A stretch of 64,000 bases of DNA, taken from positions 310,001 through 374,000 of the forward strand of contig JAGKQI010000075.1 of assembly GCA_018806915.1 (NCBI GenBank), written 5' to 3'. The translations under genes and the position numbers were made by a program. Under the pieces are notes generated by a model. The model saw nothing but the letters and a program-made list of their open reading frames with translations. It was not told the origin of the DNA and made no database searches. Source of the DNA: Phytophthora colocasiae. Taxonomy: Eukaryota > Oomycota > Peronosporomycetes > Peronosporales > Peronosporaceae. Shown here piece by piece: positions 43,462 to 54,180 of the stretch (the first letter of the stretch is position 1; each line of letters begins with the position of its first letter).

Positions 43462-46126
43462 GGGTGTGTATTTTTTTCATGTGTATAAATAATTATTTTC
43501 ATGTATGTCTTAAAATCATGTGGATCACTAAATATGAATGTGACACGATGAAAATGGCGTGGGGTTCACTTTTTTCCATGTGTAAATTGCCAATGGGTCG
43601 CTCCTGAAACCTCAAAGCACCCAAAGCTCAATTCAGTAGAACCAGTGCATTGATGTTTTGGCACAAGTGGACCAAAGCATCCGGAAACCCTTCTGGAGGG
43701 AGAGGTTCGAGTTGAAGTGTGATCTTTCCGCAGGCTTTCATCTACACCGTAGTCGTCTTTCCCGACAACTCGAATACACACGCGCATTTTATCTCGTGCT
43801 TACAATGCACCACGCCGCTCTCCTCGCGTTTTGGCACCGTCATCGACAAGGCTGTCGACACCGGCAACGCAAGCCTCGGACTTCGTTTGGGCGTCGGCTT
43901 GATGCCGAAGCCCGTCGTCGCCGAGACCACCGTGTCGTCCGAGCGGCTCTCGTGTCGGCCATCGACTTCTCCGTTCATGTACATGTACGTCGGACTTCAT
44001 GTACGTCAGACTTCATGGTGTGGTATCAGAGTTTCCATGCGTGATACCAGAAATCCACGAGTGATTTTAGGGTGCGGAGCACGTATGCTACAACGCACGA
44101 AGTCCAGTTGGGATATGCGCGGGGTGCGCTACGTCCGGTGCGCGATACTTGGTATCTTGTGGGTATAATTATATTCCTTGAACCATCATCGTCACACAGG
44201 ACGGCAACGGGATGAGGTCTCTCAGAGATACATTCTTCTGAGAGACTTTCTGCCAACCTTTAGGCACTCATAGTCGGGGAAAGTCCGGCGATCAGACTGA
44301 GTGTTGTTGTCTCTCGGAGTTTGTGCACTTTTCCGAGGAACACTTCTGATCTCTTGGGCCCCTGGCGACACTGACGCTCGCTTTCTCGCCATGATGCGCT
44401 TGTCTAGGGAGGATTGTCAAACTTGCTACAGCTGCAGATAACTGGAATTCTGCCGCAACGTAAGTCAAACTGCTGAGAAAATCAGCTTTGTTGCCTACAG
44501 TGTTCAATTAAGAGGGCGTTCAATTTGTGCGCGTTATATTCTTTGTATAACGCCCTCGGAGACCGCGTTCAATTCGTAGGGCGTTGTATTACTTTACCGC
44601 GTACTATTCGGTATTCTACGTTAGTTGATAAACACAACGTTGTAGAATAAATTTAGTAATTGTGTACCATGTGTACCATTGAAAATAAAACAGAAGCGGT
44701 TTCAGAAATCATTACGATAAAAATACAAACCTCAAAAGCAGCTACGAATTTATATAGCATTCACGATGCAGCCCCCATCACCGCAAGAGAATGCCATTGA
44801 CTCGCCTTCTGTTTTGTCCCTTCCTTCTCCGTCCTCGCCTCTATGGTCACCCCATTCAACTGCAAGTTCAACCCCTTCGATTCTAGGCTCCTCTTCAAGT
44901 GGTTACGTGGATGAGAGCTCAAACAGCCAATATTCTGACTGTGAAAACGATATACAACATCCCGACTCTCCAGTGTCGTGTCGAGAGGAGCATTCAAATA
45001 GAGCCGCGCTTATTTCAGAAAGCCTTGTTGAGCCCATCTTTCCAAAAGGTCGAGTACAATGGGCTAAAGCGGATAATTTAGGAACTTTTCGGTCCATGCA
45101 GGATGCGCGAAGAGAACTGGACATCACCGAGTTGTCTAGATTTAAGTATCAAACCAACTATAAACTGAAGGCAGGCAAAGCATCTGTTTATGTTTGTTCT
45201 TCACACCTCGGTTGCAGTCGAATCGCGCGATTTACGGAAATTGAGGGTGGTTTTGTTTCTGTTGTGGTGACTGGTAAGCATACCGAAACGATTTCCGACA
45301 CTCCTCGCACTGGAATTGACAAACGATTTGAAGTTGAAGTCGACAATATGTTGCTTGGTGGGGCGCCTCCTTCGCGATGTTTGATGCTTTTGTCTGAGCG
45401 GTATAAAGACGACACAGTTTTACGAGATCTTCTGCCGGATGCGGTTCAACTTCGAAACCACAGCACACATCTCCACAACAAAGGATTGTTCGACATAAAT
45501 ACCTATGCAGAAATGATGGAGTGGGCCTCCGATAAAATGTGTACGACTTTCGATCAATTTTTTCGCCATGGAGAAGAAAAAGACATAACTGTATTTTCAG
45601 GCCTTGAACCATCTTACCAAGATGAATTGTTGGTACTTAATGCCTTTCACGAGAAGCTAGATAACGACAAGATTTCGTTGGGTATTGTTTGTACGAGCCG
45701 TAGACTCTTCCACAATATTATTCCTGGCTCAGTTATTGGATGGAAGGTAGTAATGAGGAATGAAGAAGCTGGCAGTGCAAAACAGAAGACAGGGGTGATT
45801 CGCCCATGGATGGAAGAAGACGGTAGGTATTTCTGGGAAATCGAGTTTGACCTCCGAGCTAACGAGCCAGCAACCCCAGACAAAAAGGTCGACATTTGCG
45901 AGCTGGCTGAGATCATCAACTTTACTTATCGCGCAAAATACCCATTCATCTAGTGACCGGGTAAAAACTCAATACATGCAACAAAATTTTACTCACATGA
46001 TTTTCAGTGTGGTGTTTGTATGGATACACGCGGTTTTCATGGGTTTTGTTCTAAGACGTCGATACACATGAAATTCAGTGCATACATGAAAACCATCGAT
46101 TTTACACATGATAAAAAAAATTTCCC
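43462..46126. mobile_element. MULE-like DNA transposon, non-autonomous
   Basis: A 9-bp direct repeat TCCGTCGAT borders the element (43453-43461; 46127-46135); both copies are preceded by C. The ends are inverted and similar: GGGTGTGTATTTTTTTCATGT at the left matches GGGAAATTTTTTTTATCATGT at the right when read on the minus strand, and TTTTCATGTATG recurs inside both. A 9-bp duplication and long degenerate terminal repeats fit Mutator-like elements. The element is 2665 bp and contains one intact ORF (44766-45953). The stretch 43500-44760 has no gene I can support; it holds a hairpin-prone AGGGCGTT/AACGCCCT pair at 44512-44555. Confidence 0.65.
44766..45953 (+). CDS. zinc-finger protein of MULE-like element, no DDE core visible
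   Basis: The frame is uninterrupted at 395 residues. The first 90 residues are Ser/Pro-rich. Residues about 110-185 resemble the WRKY/FLYWCH-type DNA-binding finger that precedes MULE transposase cores (FRSMQDARRELD; YVCSSHLGCSRIARF; GKHTE). The middle is helical, and CTSRRLFHNI recalls the stretch just before the first catalytic Asp of MULE transposases, but the DGTY-type block and the rest of the DDE fold are absent. The C-terminus (EIINFTYRAKYPFI) is unlike a transposase. It may be a DNA-binding remnant or a host-like recruited protein. No intron is needed. Confidence 0.6.
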   Translation: MQPPSPQENAIDSPSVLSLPSPSSPLWSPHSTASSTPSILGSSSSGYVDESSNSQYSDCENDIQHPDSPVSCREEHSNRAALISESLVEPIFPKGRVQWAKADNLGTFRSMQDARRELDITELSRFKYQTNYKLKAGKASVYVCSSHLGCSRIARFTEIEGGFVSVVVTGKHTETISDTPRTGIDKRFEVEVDNMLLGGAPPSRCLMLLSERYKDDTVLRDLLPDAVQLRNHSTHLHNKGLFDINTYAEMMEWASDKMCTTFDQFFRHGEEKDITVFSGLEPSYQDELLVLNAFHEKLDNDKISLGIVCTSRRLFHNIIPGSVIGWKVVMRNEEAGSAKQKTGVIRPWMEEDGRYFWEIEFDLRANEPATPDKKVDICELAEIINFTYRAKYPFI

Positions 46127-46135
46127 TCCGTCGAT

Positions 46136-47039
46136 CGCCTTTCACTGTTATTAACAGTAAAGCGAGAAAAACGAACTCCGTCAGCATGACCTTGAGCAGA
46201 GACTCCGCAGGGACTCGATCGCACTTGCCGAACAGGAATACCACCTCGCCGTGGGTGCGTAGATTTGAACCAGTCTGTTGGTGCTCGTGAAGTCGACGGA
46301 GGATGTACCGGTAATTGGGGCCATCAGACATATTGTGGGTGAATGACGACGTTTTTGATCCACAGTGTTGAACGGAGATCTCTCCTGCTTCATGACGAAC
46401 TGGAGGATCGTAGAATACTCCAGTCACATGCGGTCTGTGATGCACCGCATAGGGTCGGTCTGGCTCTGGGTTGCGTCCCATTCTCCCAGTCGTTGCGAAG
46501 GCTACTGATGGCGCGGTACAGACGATCTTCCTGCAGAATGCCCTCAAGTTTCAGGAAGGTGCCCATAGATGACCTCGTTCGATCTAGCCCTCTCATCGTT
46601 GGCGCCAACGATAAGATGTTCGCCCCGGAAGTGATCTCGAAACCGATCCCAACCACGTGGTGTGCGAACCCTCGCTTGTAAATCTCTCCAAAGGACGATT
46701 GGGACACCATCAAAGTAAACCCGATTGGGGAAACCGTTCTCAAAGTACCGGCGATGGTCGTGCTAGATGTACCTCCCGGTAACGCCCCGGGGCATCTGGT
46801 GGGGACGCCTTGTCCACTCCAGCACCTTCTCCTTACGCTGCTGCTTTATCGTGGAAGTGGGCATCGCTTGGCAGATTGTAAAGTGACGAAGGCATCGAAG
46901 CGAAGTGCCAGAGACCGATGGCGTATGGCAGGAAGTGCTCTACAGTATAATCTATAGAAGGTTAACCCCTCTAATTCACGCCGATCTTAGGTATCCGACG
47001 GCTCGCAGGGGCTGCTTTCCCACTGTTTGATGCGAGCGA
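46136..47039. other. unresolved sequence with broken reading frames
   Basis: Protein-like fragments appear in more than one frame on the minus strand (for example THGEVVFLFGKCDRVP near 46200-46260) and on the plus strand (LKVPAMVVLDVPPG near 46735-46775). None spans the region and I recognise none. At 46962-46974 the string TTAACCCCTCTAA equals the right terminus of the piggyBac-like element at 15.28 kb, without a matching second end nearby. This is probably old mobile-element sequence. Confidence 0.35.
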
Positions 47040-48180
47040 ATGTCGACCAAAGGACGAAGCGAAGGCGAGGCCAATGCGCTTCTTGCAGGCTCTGGTCCTT
47101 CTTTCGTGGGCTCGACTATAGCTGTGCCAGACTCTTTCGTGCCCACATCCATACTGGAAGCTGGAAAGTACCAAAAGAAAACTCTAGACAAGAAACCAAG
47201 CGATGAGGAGCAGCGCCAAATTCGTAAGACATTAGCTAGACGTTGGTCTGAGCCATACAGTGACGACGGTAGCGTGGATCTGCTCGACGCGGCTCGCTTC
47301 GGACTGCTCGTAAACTACGCTTGCATTGGCTTCCTGAACGGGCTTCTGCCTGCGCTAGTGTACCCGTTCTTCAAGCTGTACCTCAACATGGACGGTTTCC
47401 AGGTCTCAGCAGCAGCTACAGTAGTGAGGCTGCCCTGGTCATACAAGACGCTCTTCGGGCTGCTGTCGGACCACGTCCCCATTACCGGGTATCGGAGAAA
47501 ACCGTACATGGTGATCGGCTGGATCATCACCATTGTAACACTCGCAGTACTGGCGTATAATCCGGTTGAAGCGCCATACTACAAAGCCGGCGAGATCCAA
47601 CGCACTCGAGTTGTGAACTTGCGTATCGTGGAGAACAAGAATGCTGCAGACTCCGGTGGGCGGTACCTGCTTCGGCTTCTCGTTGTTTGCGCTGGATATG
47701 TCATGACAGACGTTGCTTGCGATGGTGTCATGGTGGAGATGGCGCAACAGGAGCCGATCGAGAGGCGTGGCCAAGCACAAGCAACGATATATATGGTGCG
47801 ATACAGTGCCAGCTTGGTAGCAGGTCTTGTCGCGGCCTTGTGCTTCAACGGACAGGTCTACGGAGGCACATTCTCCTGGACTGTAGCACCAAATAGCGTC
47901 TTTTGGGGCTGCGCAGCAGTGGCTTTGCTTGGTTGCTGCGGTACGATACTCTTCTTCGACGAGACACGCGCAAGCTCCAGCGATGCCAGTAAACGTAAGC
48001 CCGTCCCTATTACACCGATGCACGAAATGTGGCGCATTCTGCAGCAGCGCGCGATCTGGCAGCTAGTAGCGTTCCACTTCTGGCACTCGTTTCTCACTTC
48101 CATCAGCTTCTCGGACCTCGCAGCGATACAGGAGTTCTGGGTGGGCGTCACGCCTTTTAACCCGTTCGCGAACACAGTGA
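47040..48180 (+). pseudogene. BT1/folate-biopterin transporter family protein, C-terminal half missing
   Basis: The start MSTKGRSEGEANALL precedes a hydrophilic N-terminus of about 85 residues, then helices beginning NYACIGFLNGLLPALVYPFF. Diagnostic BT1 blocks are VRLPWSYKTLFGLLSDHVPITGYRRKPYMVIGW (loop 2-3) and GYVMTDVACDGVMVEMAQ. About six to eight of the usual twelve helices are present. At about codon 380 (NPFANTV) family similarity ends at 48180. The following 98 codons in frame are basic and not membrane-like, ending at 48473. BT1-type proteins of this kind transport folates or pteridines, or are of unknown substrate. The missing half is not found in the rest of the window. Confidence 0.8.
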
Positions 48181-48569
48181 CTTTGTATACTATACAAACT
48201 CAAGACAATCGAAAACGGAAGGTAGCAAAACGCTCCCTTCGACGTGTAGCCATTTCGAAGGGTCGGCAACCGATAAGATGGCTACAAAACAGATGGGAGC
48301 AAAACGCCCCCATCGATGCCTTTCAAATAAGCTCTGCTATTGGCCAAAAAAAATATTTTCATCTGAGAATTCGATTCGAAAGGACACTCGCCCCAGCGGA
48401 TTGGCTGAACGCAGCTACTAACATGAGTGGTATCAGCGATATCTTCGGCATATCTTACGAAGTAGGTACATGACTAATGTTCTAGCGAGCAGCTGCCAGG
48501 CCAGCGAGCAGTTGCCAGGCTTCTTCAGATATATTCCTCCCTCACTTCGGAAAACAACTTGGAAGAGTG
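48181..48569. other. non-coding junction with three hairpins
   Basis: This is the sequence between the transporter break and the piggyBac-like gene. It starts with the perfect palindrome TTTGTATA-C-TATACAAA (48182-48198). CCCTTCGA..TCGAAGGG and GTAGCCAT..ATGGCTAC pairs (about 48232-48290) follow. No gene is seen. It may be the terminus of the element that truncated the transporter; no TTAA duplication is visible at the break. Confidence 0.5.
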
Positions 48570-51500
48570 ATGCCACCAAGAAAGCGGCATCTGGATGCTA
48601 ATTCGGGTAAATTAGCAAAACGTCGACATTTGCCATCCCGCACTGGAGCAAACAGTAAGCAAGCGGTGTTGCGAGGTATACTATGTGTTTTTCACCAGCA
48701 TAGAAGAAATATTTGCTAACCTCGTTAAATGTGCAGAGGGTACTGCCTTGTTCAAAGAGATATGGAGAGTTCTTCGGCAAGACGGATGGACATCTAAACC
48801 GCCGCGCAGGAGTAGTCTTGATTCTCGTTATCGCTACGTCAAACCAGGTAAAAACCCAGCCGGTATCGAGGGGGAAGACTATTTTCTTGGGGAAGACTCA
48901 CTAGTGCTTTACTATCGAAGCCTCAATGATCAAATGATTCGTGTTGATGGAGACACCGTGACCGTGTTTTTCCCTGCTCACGACAATGTTTCGACTGGAT
49001 CTATTCTGGACGTTCGTGAAAGTTGTTTAACCGAGCGTAGGTGTGGTGATAAACCCTCGTCTTGTCAAGATGAAGCCATACACGTTAATGTAAATCCCAC
49101 ACCTGGAGCTCGTGGTATCAGCATTGACAAACATAAGTCCAGATCTCACGAAAGAGCATCATCATGAGAATTCTGTTGATTGCGTTCTAGGACAAGAAGA
49201 CGTTCTTGACGTGGATGAATATCGTCAAGACCAGGAAGTCCCCAATGATTACGAAGATAGTATCGTGCAGATGGAAGAACAATCCCAGTTTGGCGACAAT
49301 CGAGCTGATGGCGAACCCGGAGATGGCAGTGATGGCATACTGGGCATAGAACAAGGCGTTTTAGATGGTAATCAAGGCGGTGTTGAACATGAAGTCGAAC
49401 CAGATGGTAGATCGCGTGGGGAAGCGAGAAATGGAGACAATACTGGACATCACGATGACTTGGACGCTAATTCCGAATTATACCTGAACAGTTTGATCGC
49501 ATTTTTCGCCAGCAAAAGAATCATGGATGATAACCAAGACGTTGAAGCCGATCTTAGCACAAGTGGGGAATTCATACATGGTTGGACGAGTTTGTCGGCG
49601 ATCCAAACAAAAAAAGACCGTAAAGTACGAGATTCGGTGGCTGGATAGCTTGTTCCAGAACCAAGTCCACTCACTGGAAATCGGCGTTGTCCAACGCGGT
49701 ATTGAAAACTACAGGCTGCTGACACGAACGACAGCAAAACCAACTTGGAGCGCATTAATTTCCGTCCCAGAAGAAGAATCACTCCCATCGGATGCTCCAA
49801 TCGAGGACCTTGTGGAGATGGAAACTTTTGGCGAGTTCGACCCAGACCGTCCGCTTCCCACTAGCCTTGGTGAGGTAGAAGCAATAAAGAGCATGAAGTT
49901 TGATCCGAGACTTGAATTGGAAGCTCCAGACGATCTCTACACACATAGTGATGGATCAACTAAGACTCGAGTGAGATCAGAATCTCTGCGACTCTTCACC
50001 CATTCGGCTTCGTCGAGTTTTCTTGCCTATATCCCATTATACTTCTGGCGCCAGGTCGTGAATGAAACCAACGCCTATGCAGTTGTAAAGGGTGTAAAAC
50101 TGCAGCCGCCTGTTACTCTGGCTGAACTGATGAAATTCATCGGGATTTTGTTTTACATGAGCATCAACAACAAGGGTGAGTATGCCAACTATTGGGGCGT
50201 TCAACCAGAAGACATTATTATCGGAAATGGCACTTCGTCTGGACTGGAACAAATCATGCCCCTACGACGATTCAAACTGGTTCGAAAGTGTTTTTGCTTC
50301 CTTGCCGTACCTCCATCAACAAACCGCGATCCAGCTGCTCGAATCCGGCCGCTACTTAATTTGTTGAAATGTACTGGTGGTCGGTATATAGAAGTTGGTC
50401 GTAACGTGGCTCTCGACGAGAGCAGTATAGCATGTCGTTCCAAGTTCGGCCGTCATATGATCGTTTACAATCCGACGAAGCCGACTGGCAAATATCACTT
50501 TCGACTATATATGCTGTGCTGCGCAACATCATGGATAGCAATCAACTACAGATTGCATTGCAATAGTGACGTCACCGACCGACTCGATGGGGTAGTACCA
50601 ACGGATGAAGCATTGCGATTGCAACAGGAATGGGTCACGGAGAAGGTTTCTGCGATTCGGAGCCTAGTACTGGAGGTGGCTCGACCTATCTATGGTTCAA
50701 ATCGCGTCCTCAATACCGACAACTACTTCACCTCTATTCAATTACTTCAAGCATTGCGTCTGCGAGGGTTATATGGACGTGGAACGGTTCGAGGAACAAG
50801 TAAACATTTTCCGCGCCACACTATGCTGGATAAACAACAGTCATCTCGTGGCGATTTTCGCCAAGGAGTTTCTGCCGAGCATGGAATAGTGGCAGCATCT
50901 TGGTGCGACGGTAGCGTTGTTCAAATTGTGTCTAATTCCGATGGATCTGGAGTGACTAATGTCGAGCGCCAAGTTGGAGCTACTTCGCAAACGTTCGTAG
51001 CACCCGTGGCCGTGAAGCAATACAACCAGTTCATGCAAGGGGTGGATCGTCTAGATCAAATTCGTGCCCGGTTTTCTCTCGCTGATGGACATTCCTACAA
51101 AAAATGGCATAAGAAGTTAGCGTTGGCCCTGATCGATATTGCAAGATCAAATGCTTATCTCACCCGCCGTTGTGTGGTTGATATGGCAAAACAACGCGAT
51201 TCGCACAGGACATTTGTCATTGAACTTGCTTCAGAATTAATATCGGGGAGGTGGGTAGATGCTCCAAGCGATAGCAGAATGGCGTTTGAGGCTACGCGTT
51301 TGGAGGACCAAGTGGAAGCATTTGACACTCACACTAGTCCCCGAGAGCTATTCGTGTCGGTGAAATGTGACGAAAGTCCCCGTAAGAACTGTACAGCAGT
51401 TGCATCGAGGCAGGTTTTCAAGGATTGTGGCCGAAAGCGCAGAGGATGTGTTGTTTGTCGATGGGAGGACCGATGGCCGACTGAGAAAACAGATTATTGC

Positions 51501-51758
51501 GGAAATCACAACGTGTGTTTGTGTCGTGGAGTGTTCAGCAACAAACCAAAGGCTTACATGTGTCCTGATGCTGATCTTACGTGCTGGGAAAAATTCCATC
51601 GTTTCTATTTGCCCAGCGAGTTGTTTTCTGGCAAAGGAAACCTACGATTAGTTTCAACCTTGTACAAGCTCAAAGAACCTCTGATAGTTGCGGAGAGAAA
51701 GCTGCGGAAAGAAAAGTCTTGTGCGGCCAGGTCCTGGTATGTCTGGCACCGCGGGTAA
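48570..51758 (+). pseudogene. piggyBac-like transposase, N-terminus broken, catalytic part open
   Basis: An ATG at 48570 begins MPPRKRHLDANSG. The N-terminal segment then continues in shifted frames (FKEIWRVLRQDGW and RYVKPG at about 48750-48845; an acidic region 49170-49560). From 49527 a 743-codon open frame holds the catalytic domain. The conserved blocks are NVALDESSIACRSKFGRH (first Asp, near 50415), VLNTDNYFTS (second, near 50720) and QFMQGVDRLDQIRARFS (third, near 51045). The C-terminus is a Cys/His-rich finger (GCVVCRWEDRW; DYCGNHNVCLCRG; WEKFH) as in piggyBac C-terminal domains. piggyBac enzymes excise precisely at TTAA. At least two frameshifts upstream of 49600 suggest it is inactive, although the core is intact. 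Confidence 0.85.
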
Positions 51759-53169
51759 GCAAATGAGCCTACAGGTGAGCGGGACATCTAAACCTAAGCA
51801 CTGTTCGACAATTCAGTCTTACTCTTCTGATGGATTTTGTAAATACGATAAAAAACTGCGTTGATGACCCGTGAAAAAAATAATCATGTTGAATGCACAT
51901 GAATTGATAATTAACGCTACTGCATCTCGACCACCCTAACTAACAGCAATACCGTACTCTCAGTGCGACACAAGCAGGCTCACACCACGATCGGTCTCGG
52001 CTGCAACGTTTAACACTCAATATAAAGACGACCAACCCGGTACGGTCTTGTACAACATCCTGGCAAGTAGAGGCTCACATCGTCGTGGTGGTGGTGTTTG
52101 AGGTGTGGGTGGAGGAGAGGGACGGGGGGGCGAGGAGTCACCAGCTCACCGGTCAACACATTTGGTACGAATCCTTCAGCGAAATCAACAACACGAATAG
52201 CCATTGTTGCAGCACGTGGTTGATATGGCACAACATGGCAAACAGTGCTTACCAGAGCAACTGGAGGAAAGCGTGCTGATAGCACGAAAACAGTATAAGC
52301 CTTGTAGTCATCATCGAGATCTCGCCCATGTTGCCTTTGAGGTTGCCCACAGACTCATTCTAGATCAAGCAGCTCGTTTTCCGTGAGGAAGTACCCGCAG
52401 CATCGCCGAAGAAATGCTCGATGGTTTGTTGCAAGCAGCGAGCATCATTCCACGAAGGTGGTACCGGCAGGTGGCTGCAGCCAATCGGCAGAACCATTGC
52501 GCATGGTGATCGATGGCGAGTCGTGATCGTTGCCGCGGACAGCATGGCAGATAGCATGGTTCACTTTGGTGTATAGCGTCTCGTCCGTTGTGGATGCCAA
52601 TAGGTGGATAATTCTTCAGCAGTGTTGCGAGCATCATGTCGAAGAGCGTGGATCGACGTGGTGTACGGAGAGCAGGATCATAGCTCGACTGTGATCAGTT
52701 AGCTGGAGGAGGCGGGTGTTTTACGGCGGCTGGCAGTACTGCGACTCGTGTCGTGGGAGGGTCCGTGCAGATCCAGGAAAATTTGGAAATGAACTGGGTT
52801 TGCATTTTGGCGCGTTTGAGATCGCTATCGCTGCATCTCACTTGACTGGGCCAAGATGAATGTGGGGTTGAAGCTACGAGCCAATCAGCGTGTCAGGATT
52901 TCGGAATGCATTCTGATTGGCTGACTCATTCAAAAGCGAAGACACTGGGCGAAAGCTTGGACGTTGAAGTCCACATTTCGCGCGCGAAGATCGTTTGGAT
53001 TCTATGTTAAAGTCCAAGATCTCCCAGCCAATCCGAGTGCATTCCGAGATCCTGACACGCTGATTGGTGTAGTCAAGCGACGGTTCAGGATTTGTCTTGA
53101 GAACCTTTTCTGGTGACCTTTTCTTTATTTTACTCAAAAGTGACTATTTATTGTGCTTTGATAATCGCT
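51738..53169 (+). repeat. 1.43-kb repeat unit R, copy 1
   Basis: The unit runs from TATGTCTGGCA to GATAATCGCT and recurs nearly unchanged at 56277-57705 and, inverted, at 60048-61478. Differences are a few substitutions and one- to several-base indels. Its left end overlaps the last codons of the piggyBac-like gene. Short open frames inside are shared by all copies but show no recognisable domain. It contains a 43-bp inverted repeat (52881-52923 and 53025-53067). Confidence 0.92.
52881..53067. repeat. 43-bp inverted repeat with 101-bp loop, inside unit R
   Basis: Arms 52881-52923 and 53025-53067 pair at 40 of 43 positions. The arm core is CCAATCAGCGTGTCAGGAT. The same structure occurs at the corresponding place in copies 2 and 3. 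This could be the inverted end of a small transposon (MITE) that became part of the larger unit. Confidence 0.88.
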
Positions 53170-53275
53170 TTGCCATAAACAAAAGTAAATATGTACTATT
53201 TAAATAAATGTTTAGCTCCACATTTTTATTGTGGCGGTTCTTTTTTCTCAAAAGACCAAATATCTTTAGTAGACT

Positions 53276-54180
53276 ATGTCAGTTGCTATTTTACTTGATC
53301 AAGCGATGGCTGATTTTTCCGACGAAGAAGATTTGCTACTATACCGACTAGCCAAGGCTGAACTAGATGCAAGACGAAGAATATCCTGGCGGCACGTGTG
53401 GCTGGGAATGCCATTTAGCAGTAAAACCCAGCGTCAACTCCAGATCAGGCTAAAGACGCTCAAACGAACGTACAGCACGAACTTAAATGGATTTCCCAGA
53501 CGCTTCACTGGTGTTCAAGCAACCGACCGAGTCATTGCGAGCGCCAACGTAAACGCACGAATGGGTCTACACCTCATGATCTCGAAGATATTTTTCTTTT
53601 GTGCCACGACTCGCGATTAATTCACCTGACCACCACACTGGTGAAGTGACTCTACTGGTGTTTCCGATATTCTCACCACAATTCCTGATCTACAATCTAC
53701 GGATGTCTTCGTGGATTTCGGATCTGGGGTTGGGAATATTGTGGCTCAAGTTGCTCTCGAAACTGAAGTTGGGTCGTGTATTGGGATTGAGCTGCAGCAA
53801 AATTTGGCTCAAATTGCAACCACTTTGCTTTGTAGTAACACGTCTCGATACCCGAGGCTCCAGGAATGTCAAGGTACATCATGCTGATATAAGATCGCTG
53901 GACAGAAAAATCTATACTGAGGTGGAGCGTGCAACCATCTTGTATGCAAATAATCTTGTGTTCGATCCGACAAGTAACACCGCCGTGGAAGGAATTGCGA
54001 CTTCGTTGCCAAACTTGGTGGTAATTGTTGTTACGGAAAGGGTTTGCGTTCGCCATCGTCCGGGATGTAAACGCCTATTTTGCTCTCTGTGGAAATATCA
54101 CGACCCCATTAAAGTCTCCGTCTCATGGTCATCAAAAAAATGTTGCGTGTACTGGTACTCGAAGCGTAAACCTACGTAAA
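53276..54180 (+). pseudogene. DOT1-like histone H3K79 methyltransferase fragment, frameshifted
   Basis: The N-terminal part (53276 to about 53550) reads MSVAILLDQAMADFSDEEDL with a helical Myb/SANT-like segment (RRISWRHVWLGM..LKTLKRTYS). After one or two frame changes, the SAM-binding motif follows at about 53700-53800: DVFVDFGSGVGNIVAQVA and GIELQQNLAQIA, the DOT1 D/E-x-G-S-G-x-G signature. A later frame gives ATILYANNLVFDP, the DOT1 post-motif NN block, and ends VSWSSKKCCVYWYSKRKP. The family methylates histone H3 Lys79. Several shifts and a stop at 53646 mark it as a pseudogene. The position between two copies of unit R suggests it was carried or trapped by mobile sequence. Confidence 0.75.

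Noticed and set aside
46136..46960. A host gene spanning the sequence right of the MULE-like element
   Set aside because: Protein-like fragments shift between frames and strands, and none is recognised; an intact gene cannot be supported.
52010..52637. Open frames of 60-91 codons conserved in all three R units
   Set aside because: The copies are too similar for frame conservation to mean anything, overlapping frames on both strands are equally open, and no domain is seen.
51738..53169. Unit R as an LTR of a retrotransposon
   Set aside because: Ends are not TG..CA, no primer-binding site or purine tract adjoins, and the arrangement is not that of paired LTRs.
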